A DNA stretch of 8,928 nt, taken from positions 1 to 8,928 of the forward strand of contig DAOVUC010000052.1 of assembly GCA_030632765.1 (NCBI GenBank), given 5' to 3'. This DNA is from Candidatus Dadabacteria bacterium. GTDB taxonomy: Bacteria; Desulfobacterota_D; UBA1144; Nemesobacterales; UBA2774. Below, one piece after another: positions 1 to 6,515 of the stretch (position 1 is its first letter; the number at the start of each line of letters is the position of its first letter). The position numbers and the translations under genes are program-made. The notes beneath the pieces were generated by a model, which was not told the origin of the DNA, made no database searches, and saw only the letters and a list, made by a program, of their open reading frames with translations.

Positions 1-1015
1 AAGTTATCTTAATTCCCATAGGTGAAGTACCTACAACTGCAACTTTTTCTATTCCCCTTATTGTTTTTATTCCCGTTTTAGAAAAACCGGTTTCATCCTT
101 AACCTTTTCTAAAGCCATCTGAGTTCTAATTAAGCTTCTGGATGTAGTGCTTACGACAAGCTCCCCGAAGTAAACAGATTCAACATGAAGCCCCCTATTA
201 AAACTAGACATCCCGACTTCAAGAGCCTCTATAGCCATTATAGGGGAGGTAATAGCAGGCTGACGGTCTTTTTTCACCTGTTTTCTGGAGTCATTGAAAA
301 GTTTTTTTCGGGCAATCGGATTCTCATTGACTATCGTATATTTTATTCCTCTAAAGTGAGGCCTCCTAGGTTTAAATTCTTTATTCGATATCTGAAGAGC
401 ACGTTCTATTGAAATCTCAAGAAATATTTCCTCCGGAACCACCTCATCTATGAGTCCAAGGTTCTTTGCATAATCGAAATTGAAGGTGTCTCCTGAGAGT
501 ATTAGGTCAAGCGCCTCTCTTGTACCGATAAGCCTGGGGAGCCTCTGCGTCCCTCCTGCACAAGGTATTAAACCTGTTTCAAACCCGTTCATTCCGAAAC
601 AAGTTTGGGAGTTGCCAGCCGCAATTCTGTAGGTGCAAGAAAGTACTATTTCAAGACCCAAACCAAGGCACGCGCCACTTGCCGCAGCAATAAAAGGGGC
701 TCTTGAACTCTCCATCTTTTCAGTCACTTCCTGCGCCTTTAAGCTATATGCCCTGCCCTCGTCAGTAAGAGTGAAGTTTAAATACTCCCTAATATCACCG
801 CCGCTAAGAAAACTGTTTTCCTTGGGGCTATAGAGAACTACAGCCCTTATTTCATCTTCGTTTTCTATCATATCAAGATGGCTATCAATGTTGCCCAAAA
901 ACTCAAGCAACCAGCTAATGTCATTTTGAGATAGCTTATTTACGGAGCTCTCAGGATTATCAAATCTAAGCACCGCGATACCGTTATTGTCCAATTCAAA
1001 TGATATGTTATTCAT
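1..1015 (-). CDS. fadJ: FadJ-like fatty-acid oxidation multifunctional protein (enoyl-CoA hydratase / 3-hydroxyacyl-CoA dehydrogenase), N-terminal 338 residues
   Basis: The reading frame opens with ATG at 1015 and runs off the left edge without a stop; FadJ proteins are usually about 700 residues, so about half is visible. Residues 1-200 form a crotonase domain: SGGDIREYL at 71-79, the first catalytic glutamate in GLGLE (E122), and GLIPCAGGTQRLPRLIG at 148-164. A linker follows, and at 324-338 begins the Rossmann fold of the dehydrogenase (KVAVVGTSPMG). Order and spacing match FadB/FadJ. It lies 21 bp downstream of fadI on the same strand, so the two should be co-transcribed and form the oxidation complex. 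No good Shine-Dalgarno is visible. Odd points: the second hydratase glutamate of the PEV/PEI motif is glycine (G144), the oxyanion-hole glycine is L119, and the expected GAGxMGxGI loop reads GTSPMGIKI. The family is certain; full catalytic competence is not. Confidence 0.86.
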   Translation of the reverse strand, partial: MNNISFELDNNGIAVLRFDNPESSVNKLSQNDISWLLEFLGNIDSHLDMIENEDEIRAVVLYSPKENSFLSGGDIREYLNFTLTDEGRAYSLKAQEVTEKMESSRAPFIAAASGACLGLGLEIVLSCTYRIAAGNSQTCFGMNGFETGLIPCAGGTQRLPRLIGTREALDLILSGDTFNFDYAKNLGLIDEVVPEEIFLEISIERALQISNKEFKPRRPHFRGIKYTIVNENPIARKKLFNDSRKQVKKDRQPAITSPIMAIEALEVGMSSFNRGLHVESVYFGELVVSTTSRSLIRTQMALEKVKDETGFSKTGIKTIRGIEKVAVVGTSPMGIKIT

Positions 1016-1036
1016 TTCTATTTATCTTATAAAGAA

Positions 1037-2335
1037 TTATTCTCTTTCTAACACTATTGAAGCCCCAAGACCCCCCGCGGCACAAACTGTAGCCAGCCCG
1101 AAATTCCCTTGCCTCCTGTGGAGTCCATATAAAAGGGTCATAACTATTCTTCCACCTGTAGCCCCAAAAGGATGTCCTATAGCAATAGAGCCGCCCGTAA
1201 CATTTACTTTGTCCATATCGATCTCCCCAATCGCTTTAGTTCGGGAAAGCTTTTCCTCGGCAAACTTTTTTGAGGCGAAAGCCTTTACAGTTGAAAGTAC
1301 CTGGGCCGAAAAAGCTTCATGTATTTCTATAAGATCCATATCCTTAAGTGACAGCCCTGCCTTCTCTAAAGCAACGGGCGTTGAATACGCGGGACCCATA
1401 AGCAGCTGATCTGAAGGATCAAGTGCCGAGTATGCATAGGAACGGACATACCCGAGCGGCTTATAACCAAGAGCTTTGGCTTTTTCAGCGGACATAAGAA
1501 GGATAGCGCAAGCCCCATCTGACAAAGGAGCTGAGTTGCCCGATGTTACTGTGCCGTATTGTTTATCAAACGCAGGATGGAGTTGTGAGAGCTCCTCCAT
1601 ACTCAAATCACTTTTGATCCCGTTATCAATGGAGACAAGTTCTTCAAAATCCGGGGGGACATATGTACTTACTAATTCTTTTCGAAATATTCCCTCTTTT
1701 TGAGCTTTAGATGCCAACAAATGACTACGGAGCGCAAAGCCGTCCTGTTCTTTGCGGGGGATTTGGTTTTGACGCGCCATTTTTTCTGCGGATTCTCCCA
1801 TCGTTAAACCTGTGGAACGCTCTGCTATTGCCGGGACGTCAGGGGCAATATCACCTACACCCATTTTTAAAAATGGTTTAGCTTTTTGAAGAAGGTTTTT
1901 TCCTTTTGAAGAATCAAAGAGCATACCCCTGACCCTTTTGGAAAAAAGAACAGGAAAATCAGAGATCGATTCAACTCCACCTGCTACCACCACCTCTGAG
2001 TCACCGGACAAGATGCTCTCCACCGCACTGGTAAAAGCCTGAGTTGCCGAAGCACACGCACTCGTTACTGTAAAAGCCGGAACTGATGCCGGAATTCCAG
2101 AACTAAGCACTATTTCTCTTGCCAGATTTGAAGTCTTAATAGAAGGAAGGACAGTGCCTATAATTACTTTATCTATTTCCCCGGGATCAATCTCGGTCCT
2201 ATTTACTAGTTCTACAGTTACGGTTTTCCCCAGATCTAAAGATGTAAACCCTTTAAAGAGTGTCCCTGATTTTATGAAAGGAGTTCTCAGACCGTAAACA
2301 ATAGCGACCCGTCTTGGGTTATTATATTGACTCAC
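1037..2335 (-). CDS. fadI: Acetyl-CoA C-acyltransferase (3-ketoacyl-CoA thiolase, FadI type)
   Basis: A 432-residue thiolase, full length for the FadI/HADHB class, cleaving 3-ketoacyl-CoA with CoA to acetyl-CoA and a shortened acyl-CoA in beta-oxidation. All catalytic elements are present: nucleophilic C94 in TSACASATQA, H339 in EIHEAFSAQ, H388 in IGHPFGATGGR, and C418 in CAAGGLGA. HEAF, rather than NEAF of FadA, and the segment GDIAPDVPAIAERSTGLTMGESAE (161-184) point to the FadI/trifunctional-beta subgroup. The start is GTG, with GGGAG six bases upstream on the minus strand; the nearest upstream ATG is out of frame. The gene precedes the fadJ-like gene by 21 bp, the usual fadI-fadJ order. 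A biosynthetic acetyl-CoA acetyltransferase is less likely given the FadJ partner and length. Confidence 0.92.
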   Translation of the reverse strand: MSQYNNPRRVAIVYGLRTPFIKSGTLFKGFTSLDLGKTVTVELVNRTEIDPGEIDKVIIGTVLPSIKTSNLAREIVLSSGIPASVPAFTVTSACASATQAFTSAVESILSGDSEVVVAGGVESISDFPVLFSKRVRGMLFDSSKGKNLLQKAKPFLKMGVGDIAPDVPAIAERSTGLTMGESAEKMARQNQIPRKEQDGFALRSHLLASKAQKEGIFRKELVSTYVPPDFEELVSIDNGIKSDLSMEELSQLHPAFDKQYGTVTSGNSAPLSDGACAILLMSAEKAKALGYKPLGYVRSYAYSALDPSDQLLMGPAYSTPVALEKAGLSLKDMDLIEIHEAFSAQVLSTVKAFASKKFAEEKLSRTKAIGEIDMDKVNVTGGSIAIGHPFGATGGRIVMTLLYGLHRRQGNFGLATVCAAGGLGASIVLERE

Positions 2336-2361
2336 TATTGGCTCCCGATCGGAAATTCATA

Positions 2362-2382
2362 ATTATATTATCCCTGTGTCAA
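2362..2382 (-). promoter_or_regulatory. Possible fadI promoter elements
   Basis: On the minus strand a perfect TATAAT (2362-2367) lies 26 bp upstream of the GTG start. A perfect TTGACA lies at 2377-2382, but only 9 bp separates the two hexamers, so they cannot serve the same sigma-70 promoter. TATAAT may act with a poor -35, or TTGACA may pair with the weaker TATGAA 15 bp downstream. Which is used cannot be decided from sequence. Confidence 0.3.
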
Positions 2383-2495
2383 AGATATAAGAAAGCACAA
2401 TTTAATCAGCAATCAAGAAATCTATGTAAAAGAGAAGATCAAAAACAAATCAAGCTAAGTTTTATATATGATACATTGAGAAGACCAAAAGAATT

Positions 2496-2954
2496 CTAAG
2501 CAGTTTCAGCATCATTTTTTACTTTCATTTTAAGCTCAATGTATCTTGAATGCTCGAGGTTAAGCATACTTAAAAGTTTATGTGCAATATAGTTTTCAAA
2601 CTTATCAAGGGTTCCGTCTGAATATATCACTTCCCAAACCAACTCCATCAAATTGTATTTTTCTTCATTATCCAAATTCTCATTTATAAGATTAGTGAAA
2701 TACCATAAATCTGTAGAATTCTCTCTCTCCGCAGTCGATTTATCAATCAGCTCTTTAACTGAGCGGTCATCCATCTGAAATTTCGATTTTAATATTTGAA
2801 TTATCTTTTCCTGCTCCTGTGCAGAAAAATTAGAATCCGCAGTTGCGGCTTCTAATAAAATCACACAAGTAGAAACCTTTAACTTAAGTTCTCTATCTCC
2901 CGCACTTGGTTCTTTTTTAGAGCCATCAAATATATCTTTAAATACTCCGAGCAT
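2496..2954 (-). CDS. TerB-like (COG4103-type) small acidic protein
   Basis: A 152-residue predicted cytoplasmic, all-helical protein without signal peptide or membrane segment. It shows the two-half pattern of TerB-like proteins: LLEAATADSNFSAQEQEKI (33-51) matches the usual ALLEMAxADGxFSxEE repeat, and LVWEVIYSDGTLDKFE (105-120) matches the second half LWxVAYADGxLDxxE, followed by a helix ending in LLSMLNL. In the first half the usual ADG reads ADS. TerB-fold proteins are linked to tellurite resistance and metal or membrane stress, but the function of stand-alone COG4103 members is not established and none is claimed here. The ATG at 2954 has a strong GAAGGA Shine-Dalgarno seven bases upstream. 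The gene points toward fadI, 160 bp away, and could be read with it or separately. Confidence 0.72.
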   Translation of the reverse strand: MLGVFKDIFDGSKKEPSAGDRELKLKVSTCVILLEAATADSNFSAQEQEKIIQILKSKFQMDDRSVKELIDKSTAERENSTDLWYFTNLINENLDNEEKYNLMELVWEVIYSDGTLDKFENYIAHKLLSMLNLEHSRYIELKMKVKNDAETA

Positions 2955-3006
2955 ATTATTTTCCTTCCGTATATGATTATTTTAAATCGTTTCTCAATAA
3001 GTGCCG

Positions 3007-3031
3007 ATATCTTTTTTTTCTTTGAAGATAT
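3007..3031. repeat. Inverted repeat with T-rich loop in the terB-nuoE spacer
   Basis: ATATCTT (3007-3013) and AAGATAT (3025-3031) are perfect 7-bp inverted arms around an 11-base T-rich loop. The stem is AT-rich and no T-run follows the second arm on either strand, so it does not look like an intrinsic terminator. On the minus strand it would lie in the 5' leader of the TerB-like gene if transcription starts further upstream. Confidence 0.4.
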
Positions 3032-3044
3032 ATCAACTATGAAT

Positions 3045-3069
3045 TTATTAGCCCGGCTTAAGCTAATAA
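3045..3069. repeat. 8-bp inverted repeat in the terB-nuoE spacer
   Basis: TTATTAGC (3045-3052) and GCTAATAA (3062-3069) are perfect 8-bp inverted arms with a 9-base centre; the palindrome GCTTAAGC (3056-3063) is nested at its right side. No T-run follows on either strand. It sits roughly midway between the divergent genes and may be an operator or a leader hairpin; no regulator is identifiable. Confidence 0.45.
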
Positions 3070-3140
3070 TAACATTGATGATAAATTTATAGCCAAAAAA
3101 CATATCTATCAATAGTCTATCGCAAGAAAAACTCTTAATC

Positions 3141-3168
3141 TTGAGATCAGATTCAAACCATGTAAGAT
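3141..3168 (+). promoter_or_regulatory. Candidate nuoE promoter
   Basis: TTGAGA (3141-3146) and TAAGAT (3163-3168) are separated by 16 bp and lie 28 bp upstream of the nuoE ATG. Each hexamer matches four or five of six sigma-70 consensus positions. The predicted start near 3174-3176 gives a leader of about 20 bases that contains the GGAG Shine-Dalgarno at 3185-3188. Confidence 0.45.
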
Positions 3169-3184
3169 TATCGGAACTAATCTT
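3164..3184. promoter_or_regulatory. Palindromic operator candidate over the nuoE -10 and start region
   Basis: AAGATTA (3164-3170) and TAATCTT (3178-3184) are perfect 7-bp inverted arms around a 7-base centre. The site overlaps the candidate -10 box and transcription start and ends just before the Shine-Dalgarno. A third copy, TAATCTT (3136-3142), overlaps the -35 in direct orientation exactly 42 bp upstream of the last copy, about four helical turns. This looks like a repressor-binding layout. The left arm would not be transcribed from the proposed start, so an RNA hairpin is less likely. Confidence 0.4.
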
Positions 3185-3196
3185 GGAGAATACTAA

Positions 3197-3670
3197 ATGC
3201 CTTTTTCCGAACCACTTAAAAAAAGATTAAATACGATAATCTCTGAATCAGAAACCAACCGATCAGCTCTTATACCGGTACTAAGAGAGATTCAAAATGA
3301 GTATGGATCACTCTCAAATGAGTCTATGATGGAGGCGGCAAACATGCTGGAAATTAGTCCATCGAGTGTTCAAAATGTGGCTACTTTCTATACGATGTTT
3401 TTTACGGAACCGGTAGGAAAACATATTGTTTGGGTCTGCAGGACACTTTCTTGCGCTTTGAGAGGAGCCGAACATGTGGAACACTATATGTGTGACAAAT
3501 TGGGTATTAAGACCGGGGAGACAACCCCAGATGGGAAAATCACGCTAATGGAGGCGGAATGTCTGGCTTCATGCGGGAGTGCCCCCGTGATGCTTGTTGA
3601 CGACACGCTTGAAGAAAACCTCACAAAGGAAAGAGTAGATAGAGTAATAGAAGAGCTCAGCAAAGACTGA
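3197..3670 (+). CDS. nuoE: NADH-quinone oxidoreductase subunit E (NuoE), [2Fe-2S] thioredoxin-like subunit
   Basis: At 157 residues this is the usual NuoE length. An N-terminal helical part carries the family pattern LIPVLREIQNEYGSLS (25-40) and VQNVATFYTMF (58-68). The thioredoxin-like half carries the four cysteines for the N1a [2Fe-2S] cluster: C81 and C86 (CRTLSC) and C122 and C126 (ECLASCGSAP). NuoE works with NuoF and NuoG in the NADH-oxidising arm of complex I, and related subunits serve NAD-linked formate dehydrogenases and hydrogenases. The ATG is preceded by GGAG eight bases upstream. Unusually, nuoF does not follow: the next gene, 49 bp on, is a glycerate kinase. The product could therefore be a dispersed complex I subunit or the small subunit of another NAD-dependent enzyme encoded elsewhere. 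Confidence 0.9.
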   Translation: MPFSEPLKKRLNTIISESETNRSALIPVLREIQNEYGSLSNESMMEAANMLEISPSSVQNVATFYTMFFTEPVGKHIVWVCRTLSCALRGAEHVEHYMCDKLGIKTGETTPDGKITLMEAECLASCGSAPVMLVDDTLEENLTKERVDRVIEELSKD

Positions 3671-3695
3671 CCCCTATCTATATGAAATCTTAATA

Positions 3696-3701
3696 TATAA
3701 T
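3696..3701 (+). promoter_or_regulatory. Perfect -10 hexamer before the glycerate kinase gene
   Basis: TATAAT lies 18 bp before the ATG at 3720, in the 49-bp gap after nuoE. No good -35 lies at 16-18 bp; CTGACC (3667-3672) is 23 bp away. If used, the leader would be about 12 bases long with only a weak GAG three bases before the ATG, so initiation would rely little on Shine-Dalgarno pairing. Read-through from nuoE is an alternative. Confidence 0.35.
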
Positions 3702-3719
3702 CTATCTATCGTTGAGACT

Positions 3720-5045
3720 ATGGATATAGAGAAAACAAGAGAGAATGCACTTAAGATATATAACGAGGCCGTTGAAGCTGCAAATCCGAAAAAATGCGTG
3801 CTCGACTATTTAAGCTTAGAAGACGATGTACTAAGAGTTGAGTCTAAAGTATATAACCTGAAAGAATTTGAGTCCGTATATACAATAGCGTTTGGAAAAG
3901 CCGCCTCCGCAATGGCACAAGGGGTCGAAGAAGTATTAGGGGACAGACTTACCGGGGGCATGGTTATATCAAACCTGCAGCCTGAAAAACATTTTAGAAA
4001 GCTTGGATTTTACCTATCCGGACACCCCGTTCCAGATGAAAGAAGCGTAAGTGCGGCAAGGGAAGTTTTGTCCATACTCGGAACTGCCGGGGAAAGAGAT
4101 CTAGTTATATTCTTAATCTCTGGTGGAGGAAGCGCACTGTTGTCAATGCCCTCTCCGGGGCTTACTCTGGATGATATGAGGAAGGCTACGGAAACACTTT
4201 TGAGAACCGGGGTCGATAAAAACGGCCTAAACGCAATCAGAAAACACATCTCGCAAATTAAGGGCGGAGGGCTTTTAAAAAAAGCTTTGCCTGCCCGTGT
4301 TATTACTCTAATACTCTCTAACGTAGTAAGTGATAAGGTGGACGCAATAGCCTCAGGCCCTACCGTGCCCGATTCGACTACGTATGAAGATGCCTGGCGA
4401 GTCGTGGAAGCTCTAGGTTTAGAGCATAAGCTTCCACCTCAATTTGTCGTACATCTTGAGGACGGAAAGAATGGAGAATTGCCTGAAACATTAAAAGATG
4501 GAGAATTTGACCCGGATATGGTCCAGACTTTAATAGTCGGCAGCAATATTAAATCCCTAACGGCCGCCCAGAAAAAGGCAAACGAATTTGGATACAATAC
4601 ACTTATGCTGTCTTCTCAAATCAGTGGAGAAGCAAAGGAAGTAGCCAAAGTAGTAGCGGCAATTGCTTTTGATATCGAAAGGTCCGATATTCCTGTAAAA
4701 AGACCCAGCTGTATTATTTTTGGCGGCGAGACAACCGTTACAGTCCACAGCATGGGACAAGGCGGCAGAAGCACTGAAACAGCGCTTTCTTTTTGCATGG
4801 AGATAATGGGGCATAACGTTGTAGGATTATTTTGTGATACGGATGGAGTAGACGGCCCTATAGACGCTGCAGGAGCTATTTGTGATGGACAAAGCAGGAT
4901 AGAAGCAAGAACAATTAACGTAAGCGCAAGAGAGCACCTTGCTCAAAACAACTCTTATGATTTTTTCGACAAGTTAGGAGATTTAATTATTACAGGCCCG
5001 ACGGGAACAAATGTAATGGATATAGGGATTGTAATTGTTGAATAG
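3720..5045 (+). CDS. Glycerate 2-kinase, DUF4147/MOFRL family
   Basis: A 441-residue two-domain enzyme of the class II glycerate kinase family (names used include gckA and ttuD). It phosphorylates D-glycerate with ATP to 2-phosphoglycerate, feeding lower glycolysis from serine, glyoxylate or sugar-acid breakdown. N-terminal DUF4147 motifs: FGKA (58-61), GHPVPDE (101-107), LISGGGSALL (132-141), AIRKHISQIKGGGL (172-185), and IASGPTVPD (210-218). C-terminal MOFRL motifs: GGETTV (335-340), GQGGR (346-350), DTDGVDGP (373-380), and GPTGTNVMDI (426-435). The lysine of FGKA and arginine of GGR, which I recall as important in the Thermotoga enzyme, are present (K60, R350). Three usually conserved spots differ: SDVVGD reads SNVVSD (200-205), GGRNQE reads GGRSTE (348-353), and TGTNVND has Met for the second Asn. 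The ATG is the first start in frame after the nuoE gap. Confidence 0.88.
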   Translation: MDIEKTRENALKIYNEAVEAANPKKCVLDYLSLEDDVLRVESKVYNLKEFESVYTIAFGKAASAMAQGVEEVLGDRLTGGMVISNLQPEKHFRKLGFYLSGHPVPDERSVSAAREVLSILGTAGERDLVIFLISGGGSALLSMPSPGLTLDDMRKATETLLRTGVDKNGLNAIRKHISQIKGGGLLKKALPARVITLILSNVVSDKVDAIASGPTVPDSTTYEDAWRVVEALGLEHKLPPQFVVHLEDGKNGELPETLKDGEFDPDMVQTLIVGSNIKSLTAAQKKANEFGYNTLMLSSQISGEAKEVAKVVAAIAFDIERSDIPVKRPSCIIFGGETTVTVHSMGQGGRSTETALSFCMEIMGHNVVGLFCDTDGVDGPIDAAGAICDGQSRIEARTINVSAREHLAQNNSYDFFDKLGDLIITGPTGTNVMDIGIVIVE

Positions 5046-5079
5046 TATTAATAGCAGCCTCACTATTATTAACCGGATA

Positions 5080-5108
5080 TTGAAAACACCCCTTACAAGT
5101 GATTTAAT
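5080..5108 (+). promoter_or_regulatory. Candidate dnaB promoter giving a leaderless transcript
   Basis: TTGAAA (5080-5085) and TTTAAT (5103-5108) are separated by exactly 17 bp, each matching five of six sigma-70 consensus positions. Only eight bases lie between the -10 and the dnaB ATG at 5117, placing the predicted start at about 5115-5117. There is no Shine-Dalgarno, consistent with a leaderless or nearly leaderless mRNA. Confidence 0.5.
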
Positions 5109-5116
5109 ATAAAGTC

Positions 5117-6472
5117 ATGGAGATGCTATCAAGACCGCTTCCGCAGAACACAGAGGCAGAGCAAGCCGTTTTAGGTGCAATTCTTATAGAAAGCACGGTA
5201 ATTAACCAAGTGCTCGAAATTCTGATTCCTGAGGACTTCTATAAAGAAGCCCACCGTAAAATCTTTAACTCGATGATAGATCTGGATAGGGATAATAAAC
5301 CTATTGACCTACTCACACTATTTGATCATCTCAAATCAAAGGGAAATCTCCTCGAAGAAGTGGGTGAAAGCAGCTATCTCACATATCTGACTGAACTGGT
5401 ACCAACAACAGAGAACGTCGATTATTATGCAAAATTAGTCAAAGAAAAGTCCATTTTAAGAAAACTGGTCATGGCCGCAACCGACATTGCTCACCGTGGA
5501 AATGATGAGAATGTTGACTTGGACGAATTTATAGACCGAGCAGAGCATACGATCTTAGATATTGCCCAGAATAAAATCAAGCCCAGTTTCTATGACTCAA
5601 GAGAGTTAGCAGTAAAAGCGCTTGAAATCATTGAGCGGCTGCACGCAAGAAAGGAATTAGTTACAGGGATCCCGACGGGGTTTGAAAAACTTGACTACAT
5701 GACCTCTGGTCTCCAGAATGCAGACCTGGTAATCATAGCAGGTAGACCCGGGCTCGGCAAAACATCCATTTCTTTGAATATTGCAGCACATGCTGCGATG
5801 GAGCACGGCAAATCGATCGGTATATTTTCCCTTGAAATGACCAAAGAGCAGTTAATGCTCAGGATGCTTTCTAATAAATCCAAGGTCAGTTACTCAAATA
5901 TCAGAAGCGGCTACATTAAAGACGAAGACTTAGAAAAACTAGTACACGCGGCTGATGAGCTTGGACAGGCAAAAATATATATTGATGACACCCCGGCTAT
6001 AACCGTATTGGAAATACGCGCCAAAGCCAGAAGACAGCAAAGGGACAAAGGCCTTGATTTAATAATTGTTGATTACTTACAGCTTATGAGGGGGAGCAGG
6101 AGGGTCGAATCGAGGGAAAGAGAGATAGCGGAAATTTCAGGTTCTCTCAAAGCCCTCGCCAAAGAGCTCTCCATACCCGTAATAGCTGTCTCCCAGCTTA
6201 GCAGACAGACTGAATCACGCTCCGACAGACGCCCGCAGCTAGCGGATTTACGAGAAAGCGGCGCAATTGAGCAAGATGCCGATTTAGTACTCTTTATTCA
6301 TAGAGCTGATGTTTACAAAAAGGCTGACGAAGAAAAAGACGGAATTGCGGAATTAATAATAGGCAAGCAAAGAAACGGACCCATAGGTAGTATAAAACTG
6401 GCATTCCTGGAAAAACGAGGGGTCCCGAGTTTTGAGAACCTTGCCCCTGAGTATGAAGACGATTTTGCCTAA
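5117..6472 (+). CDS. dnaB: Replicative DNA helicase DnaB
   Basis: At 451 residues this is a standard DnaB, the hexameric 5'-3' helicase that unwinds DNA at the replication fork and binds primase. The N-terminal domain opens with LPQNTEAEQAVLGAIL (8-23) and continues to about residue 150, followed by a linker helix. The C-terminal RecA-like ATPase has Walker A GRPGLGKTS (209-217, K215), catalytic glutamate E240 in FSLEM, Walker B LDLIIVDY (313-320, D319), SQLSR (359-363), DLRESGAIEQDAD (377-389), and the arginine finger in KQRNGP (R419). There is no intein. An in-frame TAA at 5105-5107 makes ATG 5117 the first possible start; the second ATG (5123) abuts GGAG with no spacing. No phage or plasmid genes lie nearby, so this appears to be the chromosomal helicase. 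In many bacteria rplI or alr neighbours dnaB; neither is here. Confidence 0.95.
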   Translation: MEMLSRPLPQNTEAEQAVLGAILIESTVINQVLEILIPEDFYKEAHRKIFNSMIDLDRDNKPIDLLTLFDHLKSKGNLLEEVGESSYLTYLTELVPTTENVDYYAKLVKEKSILRKLVMAATDIAHRGNDENVDLDEFIDRAEHTILDIAQNKIKPSFYDSRELAVKALEIIERLHARKELVTGIPTGFEKLDYMTSGLQNADLVIIAGRPGLGKTSISLNIAAHAAMEHGKSIGIFSLEMTKEQLMLRMLSNKSKVSYSNIRSGYIKDEDLEKLVHAADELGQAKIYIDDTPAITVLEIRAKARRQQRDKGLDLIIVDYLQLMRGSRRVESREREIAEISGSLKALAKELSIPVIAVSQLSRQTESRSDRRPQLADLRESGAIEQDADLVLFIHRADVYKKADEEKDGIAELIIGKQRNGPIGSIKLAFLEKRGVPSFENLAPEYEDDFA

Positions 6473-6515
6473 TTAAATATGGGCTATCTAATAAAAAATT
6501 CCTTGACAATTAGAG

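Noticed and set aside
185..412. A 75-codon plus-strand frame
   Set aside because: It is antisense to the fadJ-like gene, whose frame has clear family motifs across this stretch.
987..1409. A 140-codon plus-strand frame
   Set aside because: It is antisense to fadI, rich in Pro/Ser as expected for a shadow frame, and has no ribosome binding site.
2879..3112. A 77-codon minus-strand frame overlapping the start of the TerB-like gene
   Set aside because: It lies mostly in the AT-rich divergent spacer, has low-complexity Lys/Ile composition, no Shine-Dalgarno, and overlaps the well-supported TerB-like gene in another frame.
4557..4814. Two minus-strand frames opposite the MOFRL domain
   Set aside because: They are shadows of the glycerate kinase, with cysteine-rich, low-plausibility translations and no start signals.
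5049..5068. TAATAG/CTATTA inverted repeat after the glycerate kinase as a terminator
   Set aside because: The six-bp stem has a single GC pair and no T-run follows, so it is unlikely to terminate transcription.
5117..6472. DnaB as a phage or mobile-element helicase, or one carrying an intein
   Set aside because: The protein is standard length with uninterrupted motifs, and its neighbours are housekeeping metabolic genes with no integrase, repeat or phage gene in sight.
6473..6515. Terminator between the convergent dnaB and hypothetical genes
   Set aside because: The 43-bp gap shows no GC-rich hairpin with a T-run on either strand.
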